Assembly: GCF_028583425.1 (NCBI RefSeq)
Contig: NC_072799.1
Coordinates: 84,368,217 to 84,432,216, forward strand
Direction: 5' to 3'
Source: Eublepharis macularius
Lineage: Eukaryota; Chordata; Lepidosauria; Squamata; Eublepharidae
Length of the DNA stretch: 64,000 bases
Shown here: piece after piece, positions 1-11,611 of the stretch
How the letters are laid out: the number at the start of each line of letters is the position of its first letter
Position numbering within the stretch: position 1 is the first letter of the stretch
Translations under genes and position numbers: made by a program
Notes under the pieces: model-generated
What the model was told of the DNA's origin: nothing
Databases searched by the model: none
What the model saw: only the letters and a program-made list of their open reading frames with translations

Positions 1-997
1 TCTAAATAGATGTTATAGTGATGATACAGTGGCTACAAACTCCAGTTAAAGCAATATTTGTACAGTTCTGTTTCTCAACAACAAATGAGCAGGCACAGGG
101 CGGGGGTTAGGGCAGATGTTGATACCCTTTTGAAAACTGAATTAACACTCAAATGTATTATATAATAACCACGTGGCTTTTAAAGACCCTCCAAGTAAAG
201 TGCCATCTATTCCATAAAGTTAATTATGCAATTATATTCTCAGTATGTTACCTAAACATGCTGTCTACTTCCATCATCTAGTAGGAAGCTTCAAGACTTT
301 TAGACAGGTTTTTTTGGAAAAGAGACAATACCAGACCCTTGTTGTGAGCAATAGAGAAACAAGTATCTCCACTCTCCAGAAATCAATGCTACTCTTTTAG
401 CAGCATGTCCCATAGTATATCCTTGCACAGTAGAGAGGGGAAATTGGCTTTCACAGAGGGGAAGCCACAGTATATCCTTGCATCTTCCCAAGGCTACTTC
501 TCCCCAGTGTTGCAAATCTGCTCTCTGTCTCTCCTCCCCAAACACACATCAGATGTGAAGCCACTTCCTTGATCTCCTCCCATGCCAGTGGGATGTGATA
601 TGGATTCCTGCATCTTGCAGGGCCACCCTAAGTAGAATGGATTAGGAGATGATTTCAGTGGACTTCTAGAAGAGTGAAACTCTGCTTAGAATTGCATTGC
701 TAGAGTTGCCAGCAGCCATGATAAACCACTATGCAATCTGTCAACCTATATAACTATTAATCAATAGGAAAAACAAGTGAAAAAAGTAATGATCCTCTCT
801 TCACTTAGCAAACAGTAGTGTAGTTCGTAACATCACATACAAGAACCTAGTCAAGTGTTTCCCAGCTAGGGATCCATGGAAGCTGGAGGACATCATCAGA
901 GGTTCTGTGAGAAATTGTGGAATAAATTTTAAAAAACTGCAAAAAATTCCAAATAGCCCACAAAATATTGGGGTTATTAAAATTATGTAAGCTATCT

Positions 998-998
<1 letters not shown>

Positions 999-1047
<49 letters not shown>

Positions 1048-1048
1048 A
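999..1048. repeat. (TA)n(GA)n microsatellite
   Basis: About nine TA units followed by about fifteen GA units. Reading frames through it are Ser/Leu repeats on the minus strand and not genes. Confidence 0.95.
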
Positions 1049-1339
1049 GCTCTTTACAAATAAATTTTCTTAACAATAATAACCATTAGCAGTAATGCTT
1101 TTCTTAATAAATAACAGTTACCACTTACCAGTAATTGAATTGTTCTCCTGCCATCAACTTTTTCTGGCCTGTAAAACTTTCCATAGGAAGAGGTTCCTCT
1201 GGATTTGAAAAAACAATTTAGGGTCTTCCTCTGTAGAAAAAAGGTTGGGAAACTTTGCCCTTTTTGAGGCATTGAATGAAAACATTTAACCAAGTATTCT
1301 TGCTAAAGTTAAGTAGGTTTAGCACTGTTCAATAGGAGT

Positions 1340-1990
1340 ATGCACCAAGAAAATTTCCATTTCACTTTCGGTTCTACAGGGGTTCTGGAATCATTTTGTT
1401 CCATTACTGTTTGTTCTGGCTGGGGTGCAGCTCGCTCGGGACTGATTTGTTGGGTTTTTTCATTTTCATGTGTTTGGGTCCATTGCATACTGTTTTTTTC
1501 AAGAGGAGTGAGGAAACAAGACTTTGAGGCAGCTATATTTGCATGCAACTGTGCCAAAATTACACAGGCCACAGCACTCCCTCTCAACCATCAGCCCACC
1601 GAGTTTGAGAGCATACAACAAAGGGGTTCTGTGTTTATGGACCCCGAGGAATGCTTGGTGCAGGCATCCATCGAGGTGAGTGTTGGGCAGCTACACAGTG
1701 TGCATGTGCGTGTGTGCACGCACGCACGCACACACACACAGAGGGGGGAGTTGGGGAAATGAGGCTCTGTTTGTACTAAACCAAAAAATGCATTGTCCGA
1801 AACTCCATTGATTCAATGAGTTTGTCCTCAAGCACATGAAAACTTACACAACAACGGACCCCAAAGAAGGTGAGTGTTGGCAGGTGCACACAATGGCAGG
1901 AAACATACTGGCAAAAGAGTGCTGGCAGGCACCCCACCAGCTCACAAGTAGGAAAGAGCTCTACTGCCAACAAGCACCATGCAGCAAAAC
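1340..1990. repeat. Unclassified interspersed repeat, related to 21080-21400 and 43150-43310
   Basis: Shared word blocks with 21080-21400 run in the same order: TTCTG..TCCATT..CTGTTTGTTC, a GTTTGAGAGC..CAACA block, a CTGAGGAATG-type block and a GTGAGTGTTGG block. The stretch 1780-1990 and the copy near 43240 share the TCCTCAAGCACA and GTGAGTGTTGG parts. A CACG/CA microsatellite sits at about 1714-1742. The open frame at 1340-1762 is probably accidental. No protein or termini identified. Confidence 0.5.
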
Positions 1991-3322
1991 AAAAAAAAAA
2001 TGCTTATGATAGTGACAAAGCCAATAAATTATTACCTTTGAGTTCTGCTCTTATACAGTGTTTCCCAGTGCCTTGCAGTTTCATTTCCACGGTAAGGAGT
2101 GGGCGAATCTTCCTCACTCTTATCTGCTTTGCAGCCGCCTGGGACTCCCTGTTTAAACCCCTCTGGCCACAGCTTTTTAAACAATAATGAGGTGGATCCA
2201 ATACAGCATTTCCATGGGTGCAGGGAGTTCTGCTCACGGTGGATGACTTTTGTGGTTCCCTGTTCCCATGACAGCCCCAAATGACCTCCAAAATTGTATT
2301 TCTCGGGATTTTCTCTCCCAGGAGAGGGTTTCAGTGAGCTTTGGGGGCTGCAGTGAAAGGGGGGAGCCGTGGAACTCCTTGTGGCCCCTGAAACGCCGCA
2401 TTTCATCCACCCCAATGTAGTCAAGAGTTTCTTGGCAGTTTTTGTCCTTAAATAGCTGAATATTCAGGACAGTTGTTTTAAATAAGGTAGACATTTCTAA
2501 TTTGGATCAAATCAGGAGCAGAAGTAGCTCTTTTTGAGCTGGACTTACTCTTCCATACCTTTGATATTCCATTATGTAATAGGCAAAGTTAAAGCTGACA
2601 TTTAACTGACAGCTTCTATGAAGCACAGAAGATTGTCCATAGACCAATTTCCTACTAAATCATTGGCTGATATTCCTTTCTTTTTTCCCCTTCCTTATAC
2701 CTGCTGTAAGTACAGCGGTGGTTTAAAAATGAAGGGTTCTGTCAGATTTTCAGTTCTGCATTTATAGGTTTGAATTAATAAACCAGCAGTAATTGTTCAT
2801 GTCAGGATATATCTTGGTGCAGATTATTCTGTTCTATGAGTATTTTGTAAAAATATGATTTAAATGAATTTGATTCCTTACATTTTTTTTAAAAGCTCTC
2901 TATTGCAGATCATACACTATACATATTAAAGGCTACTATAGGTCATGAGACTGAAAACAGAAGCTCTTTGTTCCCTTAGAATTTCTATCACCAACATTAA
3001 AATACAGATAATATGCAAGACTAAGGGCGGGCTGTGCTTTTGGGGGGGTTGTACTGGGAGATTATAAAAGGAGGGGAAATTCAGTGCTGTACCACTATTT
3101 TTCAGCGGCAGTCTCTGGTTTCTTATAACACTGAACTCTGCTTTCAGGCTTCTCTATGGGCTAAATTACACAATAACATTTATTTTTTAAAAAAGAGGTG
3201 GGTCTGGGTTCCCTGGAATATTCCACATGCAAGGTCTTGGGAATAACTCTCCAGTGGGGCCATTTTGGCTAGGGAAAATGGGAGACGGGGAGGCAGGAGC
3301 CCCACTCCCTCCCTCCCCTTAG

Positions 3323-4013
3323 AGCCAAAACAGACAAGACGCTTGATGTGTGGAGGACATGCATTGGTTTCCCACAAGGTTCCATGGAAGTGTAGTGAGA
3401 AAGAACCTCTGGTAGGGAGAAGAGGGAGAGAATCCCTCTTCTCCCTGACAGAGGTTCTTTCTCTAGGCATCTTGTCTAGTCCACTTGGCTCCCTCTCATC
3501 ACCGCCAGCTCCCCTAGCTCCCCTGAGCCGAGCACTCTGGTGACGGCAAGAAGGAGCCAATTGCGCTGGTGACTGTCAGAAGGAGCTGGCGGCGGCGATC
3601 AGCTGCTTGTCCCTCTTGCCCCTGTGGGCACACTTGGCTCCCTCTAGCTGCCTAGTGCATTTAGGGGAGCAAGGGGAGTGCGCTGCTGGTGGTGAAAGGG
3701 ACAAGGAGCCGATCACTGCTGGCAGCTCCTTCTGACCACCACGAGCGCGGTTGGCTCCCTCTCGCCACTGCCAGAGCACTCGGCTCCCTCTGGCAGTGGA
3801 GTGGTCTTAGGGTAGCAAGGGGAGCTGGCGGTGGTGAGAGGGAGCCAAGCGGACTAGGTGAGATGGCTACAGAAAGAACCTCTGCCAGGGAGAAGAGGGA
3901 TTCTCTCCTTCTTCTCCCTGGCAAAGGTTCTTTCTCACTATACTTCCTGTGGAACCTTGTGGGAAACCGATGCGTGTCCTCCACGTGTCAGGTGTCTCAT
4001 CTGCTTTGGATCT
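3323..4013. mobile_element. Foldback element with ~170-bp inverted arms
   Basis: The left arm (AGCCAAAACAGACAAGACGC, then GTGGAGGACA, GGTTTCCCACAAGG, AGAAAGAACCTCT) recurs inverted at the right end (AGAAAGAACCTCTGCC, CCTTGTGGGAAACCGATGC, GTCCTCCACGTGTCAGGTGT). The centre is GC-rich with GAGGGAGCCAA-type repeats and no transposase. A non-autonomous element is the likely identity; class unassigned. Confidence 0.65.
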
Positions 4014-4180
4014 TAGTCTTGAGCCAAATTGGGCCAACACAGGCTTTTAAAACAACATTTTTCACAGTCTCTGTATAGCTGCAGGGAAAGTGAGTTGAGT
4101 CTGGAGAACCCGGATCCAACCTGTTAAAAAACATCTCTTGAAGATGGTTGTTGGGGGTTTTCCGGGCTGTATTGCCGTGG

Positions 4181-4250
4181 TCTTGGCATTGTAGTTCCTG
4201 ACGTTTCGCCAGCAGCTGTGGCTGGCATCTTCAGAGGTGTAGCACCAAAA
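4181..4250 (-). ncRNA. Hammerhead-ribozyme-like motif, left arm
   Basis: Read on the minus strand: CTGAAGA, one unpaired T, GCCAGC/GCTGGC stem II, GAAA, then CGTC. Same layout as at 4271-4340 in the opposite direction. Activity is not demonstrated. Confidence 0.55.
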
Positions 4251-4270
4251 GACAAAAGACAGTCTCTGTC

Positions 4271-4340
4271 TTTTGGTGCTACACCTCTGAAGATGCCAGC
4301 CACAGCTGCTGGCGAAACGTCAGGAACTACAATGCCAAGA
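4271..4340 (+). ncRNA. Hammerhead-ribozyme-like motif, right arm
   Basis: Core CTGAAGA at 4287-4293, one extra T, a perfect 6-bp stem II (GCCAGC/GCTGGC), then GAAACGTC. The predicted cleavage is after C4321. Stem I can form from CCT with AGG next to the core plus TTTTGGT with GCCAAGA beyond internal loops. Stem III would be only ACGT, which is self-complementary, so it could form between two molecules. Hammerhead motifs with very short stem III are known from Penelope-like elements; the extra T departs from the consensus. Confidence 0.6.
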
Positions 4341-4770
4341 CCACGGCAATACAGCCCGGAAAACCCCCAACAACCATCGTTCTCCGGCCGTGAAAGCCTC
4401 CGACAATACAACATCTCTTGAAGTCTGAAAAAGAAACGAACTTGACTGGTTGAAGAGACTAAGCAGAATTTAGACTAGAAAATAAATAGCCTGCTACTTC
4501 ATTTTAAGACCTCAACTTTAAACCCTTAAACAGTAATGAAAATACATTCAAAGCTGTATGCAGGTAGAAAATATTCACATTGGTCAGAGTCCATCAAAAT
4601 TGCAGTTCGTGACCCACATATGTATGTAGAAGTATCCACTGGAGCCCAAATTGCTGAAGACATAATCCCTGTTAAGCTGCAAAAAACTAACTTCAGCAAT
4701 GCACTAAGTAATCAAACATTATTAGTTCCTTGTGACAATAATAACAACAACAATAACAACAAACAACAAC

Positions 4771-6225
4771 AAATCCCCTGGGCCGGATGGGGTGCACCCA
4801 AGAGTGCTGAAAGAACTTTCCAGAGAACTTGCAGAACCCCTGTCCATCATCTTCAAGGCCTCCTGGAGGACTGGGGATGTGCCACAAGATTGGAGAAGAG
4901 TGAGTGTTATCCCAATCTTTAAGAAAGGGAGGAAGGATGACCCGGGAAACTACAGGCCGGTCAGTCTGACTTCTGTTGCTGGGAAGATATTAGAACAGAT
5001 TTTAAAGGGATCAATCTGTAAGCATCTGAAGGACCGCTCAGTGATCCGGGGAAGTCAGCATGGTTTTGTTCCTAACAGATCTTGCCAGACCAACCTGGTT
5101 TCCTTCTTTGATCAAGTGACCAGCTTAATGGATCAGGGGAACTATGTTGACGTGATTTATCTGGATTTCAGTAAAGCTTTTGATAAGGCCCCCATGACAT
5201 TCTGATGGGCAAACTGGAAGACTGCGGAGTGGACTATAGAACAGTTCGGTGGATAGGGAACTGGTTAGAGGACCGCACTCAAAAAGTGGTGGTCAACGGC
5301 ATTTCATCAGATTGGAGGGAGGTGTCCAGTGGGGTGCCGCAGGGCTCGGTTTTGGGCCCGGTACTTTTAAATATTTTTTATCAATGATCTGGATGAAGGA
5401 GTGGAAGGGCTGCTCATTAAATTTGCTGATGATACCAAATTGGGAGGGGTAGCAAACACCCAAGAAGATAGAATTAAAATTCAACAAGACCTGAATACTC
5501 TGGAGAAGTGGGCAGCTGCGAATAGGATGCAATTCAACAAAGACAAGTGCACAGTATTACATCTGGGCCACAAAAATGGGAAGCACAAATACTGGATGGG
5601 GGATACACTTCTGGGCAGTAGTATATGTGAAAGGGATCTTGGGGTAAGAGTGGACTGTAAACTGAATATGAGCAGTCAGTGTGATGCGGTGGCAAAAAAG
5701 GCTAATTCAATCCTGGGTTGTATCAAAGGGGCCATAGCATCGAAATCGCAGGAGGTCATAGCCCCTCTCTATACTGCCTTGGTCAGGCTACACCTGGAGT
5801 ATTGTGTGCAGTTCTGGAGGCCTCACTTCAAAAAGGATGTGGCCAAAATCAAGAGGGTGCAGAGGAGAGTGACAAGAATGATCAGGGGTCTGGAGACTGA
5901 GCCCTACGAGGAAAGGCTGAGGGCCTTGGGAATGTTTAGTTTGGAGAAGAGGAGGTTGAGGGGGGACATGATTGCTCTCTTTAAATATTTGAAAGGCTGT
6001 CATTTGGAGGAGGGCAAAGAGCTGTTCCAGTTGGCAGCAGAGGGTAGGATGCGAAGCAATGGGCTAAAACTACATGCACATAGGTACCGACTGGATATTA
6101 GGAAAAACTTTTTCATGGTCAGAGTAGTTCAAAAGTGGAATCAGCTGCCTAGGGAGGTGGTAAGCTCCCCTTCACTGGCAGTTTTCAAGAAGAGGCTGGA
6201 TGAACACTTGTCAGAGATGCTTTAG
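4771..6225 (+). pseudogene. CR1 ORF2 reverse transcriptase fragment, two frameshifts
   Basis: The three open stretches 4771-5205, 5205-5387 and 5401-6225 are one reading frame broken twice. A base is missing near 5195 (FDKAP then a shift; the intact copy has FDKVP) and one T is extra in the run near 5376 (AATATTTTTTAT against five T in the copy at 22866). Visible motifs are [30 protein letters not shown] (FADD in place of YADD, usual for this family) and the C-terminal part ending DEHLSEML. The apurinic endonuclease and ORF1 are absent by 5' truncation, so it cannot make a working enzyme. Confidence 0.9.
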
Positions 6226-6304
6226 GCTGATCCTGCACTGGGCAGGGGGTTGGACTAGATGGTCTTTATGGCCCCTTCCAACTCTATGATTCTATGATTC
6301 TATG
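4771..6304 (+). mobile_element. CR1 LINE, 5'-truncated, with intact 3' tail
   Basis: Starts within the reverse transcriptase (KSPGPDGVHPRVLKEL) and ends with the CR1 3' signature: GGACTAGATGG, CCCCTTCCAACTCTATGATT and repeated ATTCTATGA. It is preceded by an AAC-rich tract at 4735-4770. Very similar to the copy at 22842-24180, so both look recent. Confidence 0.93.
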
Positions 6305-6543
6305 AACAACAACATTCGATTTATATACCACCCTTCAAGACAACTTAATGCACACTCAGAGCAGTTTACAAAGTATGTCATTACAACAAAACACCCTGTG
6401 AGGTTGGTGGGGCTGAGAGAGCTAGAAGCTGTGACTGACCCAAGGTCACCCAGCTGGCTTCAAGTGGAGGAGTGGGGAATCAAACCTGGTTCTTCAGATT
6501 AGAGTCCCACCACTCTTAACCACTACACCGAACTGGCTCCCAA
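6301..6543 (-). mobile_element. tRNA-derived SINE
   Basis: On the minus strand it begins GAGCCAGTTCGGTGTAGTGG (A-box-like) followed by a B-box-like AACCAGGTTTGATTCCCC, CCACTTGAAGCCAGCTGGG, GACCTTGGGTCAGTCACAG and a GTTGTTGTT tail. Related copies lie at 40789-41030 (+) and 56286-56545 (-). It abuts the CR1 tail directly. Confidence 0.85.
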
Positions 6544-6944
6544 TACACTGAAGTGTATTGGTTAATTCCTCTTGTTTGTTCTGGTTCTTGCTTTTTTTAG
6601 TGGAGTTACGATGTTTATAAATTGGATAGGAATTATGATGCTTGACCTCTTCCGTGCTTTAGAGAATCTTCCTACAGAAACAAAAGATCATCATCTGAAT
6701 ATGTCTCCAAAATGAATCAGAGTGACACACATTAGCGTTATAAGGCAACTTGTGTCTCCTGTAAAGCAGAGAACAGAAGAAAGAATGGGAATGTCTGCAC
6801 TCTTGTATTAACAAACCAGTTGAAAAAAATGGCAGTCCTTGTATGAGAACTCTTGCTTCTAAACATTACTTCTTTCATGAGTTTGCCATCCCAGGCTCTG
6901 CACAGACACACAGCAGCTCTGGAGAATGGCTTGTATTAAAAAAG

Positions 6945-7262
6945 GAGAACCCAAATGAACTTGGAAAGCTGCCACCAGGGAAGGGAAAGCTCTTGCCTTT
7001 TCCCCAATCGTTTTTCCCTGTGAAAAATCAGTGTGTGTGTGTGTGGGTGGGTGGGTGGAGGGGAGGAAGTTTCCCATTTCTGCTGCCACATGTGCACACA
7101 ATACCCCCACATGTAGCAGCAGAAATGGGACCCCCCCCACACACACACACATACACATATACTGTTTTTGCATTGGGGTGGGGGGGGACTTGAGAGATAG
7201 GCAGGAGCTGTCTCTTCCCTGGCAGCAACTTTCCAAGCCCAATTCTGTGAAGCAAAGAGATT
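6945..7262. repeat. Imperfect palindrome with GT/CA tracts
   Basis: Left arm GGAAAGCTGCCACCAGGGAA.. and CCCATTTCTGCTGCCACATG; right arm CCACATGTAGCAGCAGAAATGGG and TTCCCTGGCAGCAACTTTCC. Alternating GT and CA tracts lie at equivalent places in both arms (7031-7050 and 7139-7157). All overlapping frames on both strands are by-products of these repeats. Probably a non-autonomous foldback element. Confidence 0.65.
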
Positions 7263-8356
7263 CTGAATTCTGCAAAGCAAATACGTGAGCAGTAGCTTAT
7301 GATACTTTTTGCCAGTGTGTTCAAAATTACTAATGTCTCTCATGGCTTCCTTAGCCCTGCACCAGTTGTATTTTTTATAACTCCAAGTTCTGATTCAGCT
7401 TTCTCTGAAGCTTTTTTCCAAAGCTTTACTTGTCTCTGTGAATAGAATCAAGATAAAAGAAAGAACTTCTAGTCTTTGTGGAGGTTACCTGCTAAACTAA
7501 TGCCAGCTGCATATGGTACTGCTGCCTCTACAAAAGAACTGTCATTCAGGCAAATTCAGGATATGCTCTGCTTAAGAACAGTCATGTCACTTGCATTTTA
7601 GCCTTTTAAAAATCATAAGGTGCTATTCAAAAGAATTCTGCTTTCCAGAGGCCATCTGTTTTCCATTCATGGGAAGCCAATGAGATCATACCCTCTTGTG
7701 CCCCTGATAATGTTAATAAACAGACATTCTTTAACTGATCATCTTGTATTGTTCTGTCATGCTGATAACATTGGCTGATAACACTGGCCACATACTGCGA
7801 CCAGAAGTTAGCATACAGGATGGGGTATTTGGCTGCTCTGAACTATCCAGCTATTTCAGTCTATTTCAGCTTTTGTCTGGGTGGAATTATGATTTGAATG
7901 GGAGTATTAATCGATGAGCTATGGAAGTGGACTGATACTGCCTTGTTACCTAGGAAACAGGAGTTGCCCTTCACTCGCACATCAACCCAGGTTTCGGGAT
8001 CTTAAATCTATGTATACACAGAAGCATTGTTACTGCAATATTTAGAAAACAAGAGAGAGAGACTTCTCAATAACAAGGTCAACTTTATGGGCTATAAAAA
8101 GGGGATAGAAAAGGCAAGGGAGGGAGAGACAATAAGAATAAACATTGCAGTTTAAAACATAAACCCTTAAAAAATTCTAATGGTAGCAGTATCCAAATGT
8201 TTCTCTCCCATGACTGATCCAAAGTAGAACTTACCTGTGAGTGCGTGCACACTGTCCCCAAGAATTAGAGAGAAAAGTGTTTGTAGGGGGGGGCGGGCAA
8301 AATGAAGATTAACCAAGGGTGGATGACTGGAAAGGAATGAGTAGGACAACAGTGAT

Positions 8357-8500
8357 GGGCTGCTTCCACACACGTTGGATAATCCACTTTCAATACTCTT
8401 TAGTGAACATTTGGAACTGCTTTTCTATGTGTGGAACAAAAAATCCACTTCCAAAGGATTACTAAAGTGCATTGAAAGTGCATCATTCAACGTGTGTAGT
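8357..8500. mobile_element. Palindromic MITE (hAT-like)
   Basis: GGGCTGCTTCCACACACGTTGG at the left and CATTCAACGTGTGTAG at the right are inverted, with inner arms GGATAATCCACTTTC / GAAAGTGCATCATTC and TGAACATTTGG / CCAAAGGATTACT. No coding capacity. The right end is decayed. Confidence 0.65.
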
Positions 8501-8972
8501 CTTGTAGTCTTGTGGAAGGGAAGTGGGAGAGGCCTGAATAGAGTAGGAAGAAGGATGAGGTACAGTAGCCGCACAAGAGCGGATGGGCAGGAGAAGGTAT
8601 GAAAAAAGTGAGCCAAAAATAGAAGGCCAAGGAAAAGAGGCTGCAGAATGAGGAGTTCAACAGTTTTGGTCTGAGAACTGAACCTATCCAGCCAATCTAA
8701 AAGCTGGTCTGTTTAACCCTTGAATTGATTAATTTTTGGCTCTTTTGATGGTTGTACAAGCTCAAAATTGCTTCACTGGATTTACTTCTGTGGGCTATGT
8801 GGTAGGAGATGGTCCTAACTTTGTTGATTAATTCAAGAAGCTAGCTTGATCCCCAAATCTGATGGTTCTTCTAACAATCTGAATCTAGACCCTCTGTCTT
8901 AAAAGTCCCATGTTCAAGAACCACTGTCCTACTCCAAACCACCATGGATGTAGGGGAAATCTCATTCATTAC

Positions 8973-9194
8973 AAAATAGAAAAGAGTCCAGTAGCACCTT
9001 TAAGACTAACCAACTTTATTGTAGCATAAGCTTTCGAGAACCACAGCTCTCTTCGTCAGATGTATGCAAGAGAACCACAAAGAGAGTGGTGGTTCTCGAA
9101 AGCTCATGCTATAGTAAAGTTGGTTAGTCTTAAAGGTGCTACTGGACTCTTTTCTATTTTGCTACTACAGACTAACACGGCTAACTCTTCTGGA
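8973..9194. mobile_element. Foldback element, second Penelope-like family
   Basis: Inverted arms of GAGTCCAGTAGCACC.., AAGACTAACCAACTTTA and AGCTTTCGAGAACCACAG around a short centre. Flanked by TCATTCATTAC (8962-8972) and TCATTTATTAC (9195-9205), an 11-bp duplication with one mismatch. Related copies: 11612-11769, 26413-26627, about 26929-27545, 42135-42178, 42982-43078 and 43977-44097. The arm has a CTGACGA..GAAAGCTTATGC core. Confidence 0.75.
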
Positions 9195-9339
9195 TCATTT
9201 ATTACAGTAATTCAGACACAACATCTCTTTCTACCTAGGTAAGCATAATCCAAGTTAGGTTTTTTATGTGTGTGCTTGCAGTAAGGCTGTCAAGAGAAAT
9301 TCTCTTAATTCCTCTTTACCCAGGTTCTCTCTGAAGTCC

Positions 9340-9365
9340 AGCAATATATATATATATATATATAT
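9340..9365. repeat. (TA)n microsatellite
   Basis: About twelve TA units. Confidence 0.95.
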
Positions 9366-10390
9366 TTAGTAATTTGGAGCTCATTTCTAATCCATTCCTT
9401 TTGATCAAAGTGAAATTAGAAGACAGGAGGGGCAGGAAGGGAGGTTCTACAAAATTTCAGAATTTCACTGTGCAGAGGAAGGCAAGGACTCCTCAAGCCT
9501 CCCTACCTTTCTGCTGAAGCACCACCCTGGGGGTGTATAACATAAAACAGCTTCAAGGGCTGAAGTTACAAAAGAGCACCTTGATTTCTCTTCAAAGAGA
9601 AATGGAAGAGAAGTCCTGTGCTTCAAAGAGAGAGAAAGATTAATCAGTGCCTATATTTAAAAAATTGAATGGGGGGGGGGAATTTCCCACCCTATAACAA
9701 CCCTAGCTCAGGAGCTACCATAGCACCAATTTCAGAAAAGGATTTTACTGGTAATTGCAGCTACGGTTTACAAAAAGTATATAAATGCTCACAAAAAAAT
9801 TCTAGTAGCTACTGAGCAAATGGAAATAAAATGTGCAATAAATGCATTCTTTCCTCTAAGACTCTAAACTTCTCTGCTATGATGGTGAATTAAGAGGTAG
9901 GGTAATTAATCTTAAAGTTACACAATCTCTCTTTCAGGCCACAAAGTAGTTTTAGTTTAACCTTTGGATGCTCACAGAGAGCAATATCAAATTTTGAGCT
10001 TCCAAAGTTGTAATTTTTTATACAGATACTTGGAGGTCAAGAGTCATTTAACCAACTGCTGTATTTTGTATTGCTTGCCCCTTTCTCTTTCTGGCCTTAG
10101 TTAGCTAAATGGTGTTTCTTTAAAAGACAAGAAGTGCTTGATGGCATTTGCTCTTAATTTTAGTACCTTGAAGTAATCAATGACAATCTTATAGTATGAT
10201 AGGCATTGCTGTTTTGGGACTGATGGTAGAATTTTAGCTGCTGGGAAACTTGGAGTATAATTGAAAATGTAATCACACAAAGAAAGCAAAGGGTATTGAT
10301 ATTGCTAAGGATTCAGAGCTTGCCAAAAATGATAAAAGCTCTTGCCTTCTCACTTCTGCAATCGGAATGGCTAACATTTGAAGTCCTGAC

Positions 10391-11107
10391 TAGACATGAG
10401 CACGAACAGAAAAAAAAAACCTGAACATGGTGTTCGTTGTTCGTTGCCATCCACAAACAACGAACATTGACGAACATGATCCTGTTCACGAACATGTTCA
10501 TTGTTCGTTGTTCGTGGGGGCCAGCAGGCTCTTCTCCAGCCATCAAGATCGCTACTGCACCACTCCCAGAAACCCTACCTGAGCAGGCAGCAGGAAATGT
10601 ACCAATAATAAATAATAGCTTGGCCCCAGAGCCTGGCAGCAGCCCTGGAACCTGAAGGGGTAGGTCCCTATCCCACCACACACAAAGAAAATTCAAGCTG
10701 CAATGCACTCACCCTGTCTCTATAACAGCAGCTCTCTCTCCCTGAAAGCCAGAGCTGGGAACCCCCCTCCCCCTCTGGTCTTTTCCTCTTGTAACAAATT
10801 TGGAGCTCCAGTCCACACTTGAAAGGAAGACCTGCCTATCAAGCTAAATCGGGCTAAGATTGGGGTTTCCAGGGCAACAGCAGGAGTTCAGACAGAGTTC
10901 AGACAATCCCTGCCTAAGTTGCCAAGGGAATTGATTGCAGGTGCCAGACTGTCTGGCTTGACGAACAGCAATGAACACCAATGAATGAGGCTTGCAAAGA
11001 CCACCTGTTTGTTTAGAATGGGGCCTCATGAACAGCTTCTTCGCGAACAGCAGATTGGGCTCTTCATGGTTTTTTTTTGTTCGTATTGCTGTTCGTGCCC
11101 ATCTCTA
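10391..11107. mobile_element. hAT-like non-autonomous transposon
   Basis: Left end TAGACATGAGCACGAACAG and right end CTGTTCGTGCCCATCTCTA are inverted with few mismatches. Flanks are GTCCTGAC (10383-10390) and GTCCTGAT (11108-11115), an 8-bp duplication with one change. An 8-bp duplication and a terminal TAGAG are typical of hAT elements. Internal sequence has repeated TTCGTTGTTCGT words and no transposase. Confidence 0.8.
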
Positions 11108-11325
11108 GTCCTGATTACTTAGAACAACTATAGATTGTAAATGTAGCCACAGGATCCTTTAGAGGAACTATCATCCAATTGAAACGCTTTAGTTGATTAG
11201 ATTGGATATCACTTTTAATGATTAAATGTATTTGCATGCTAATGAAAATACAATATAGGTCTTTTCTGGATTATGAACCTGAAACTAAATTTGGTTTGCT
11301 TGCCAAGCCTTTCACTGGGACACAA

Positions 11326-11414
11326 ACAGTGCAATCCTAAAAGAGTTACTCCACTCCCAGTCCATTGCAATCAGTTGGTTTAGACTGGAGTGATTCTGTT
11401 TAGGATTGCACTGT
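11326..11414. mobile_element. Short palindromic MITE (CAGTGCAATCCTA ends)
   Basis: ACAGTGCAATCCTAAAAGAG at the left and TAGGATTGCACTGT at the right are inverted, with GTTACTCCA / TGGAGTGATTC inside. A diverged relative lies at 11912-11989 and a partial one near 670-700. Confidence 0.7.
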
Positions 11415-11611
11415 AAGATCTTCCTGTTCATAGGCTTTTTCAGTGGTAGCCTCAGCCCCCTGTAGTAATGTGACGGATGAGACTATGAGGACATTGTTTC
11501 TGCCTGCTGTCAGAAAAGCCACTGAGCCTGTGTTATTTAGAAGAGGTTTCTGTGGCTGTGGCTGAACATGGTAGATGAGTGTCACTGACTGTTGGCATTT
11601 GTTATTTTATT

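Larger units (their letters stand above)
4144..4409. mobile_element. Short Penelope-type foldback element (two terminal repeats only)
   Basis: Two copies of a ~130-bp terminal repeat sit head to head as an almost perfect palindrome with centre near 4262. The repeat is the one that bounds the endonuclease-encoding element at 35302-36518. The insertion is flanked by an exact 14-bp duplication, AACATCTCTTGAAG, at 4130-4143 and 4410-4423. There is no coding sequence, so the two repeats were mobilised as a unit. Each arm carries a hammerhead-like core. Confidence 0.85.

Noticed and set aside
3265..4078. Open frames on both strands in the GC-rich foldback
   Set aside because: Explained by inverted arms and repeated GAGGGAGCC words.
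4144..4409. Cut-and-paste DNA transposon
   Set aside because: The inverted structure would fit, but a 14-bp duplication and identity with the Penelope terminal repeat argue for retrotransposition.
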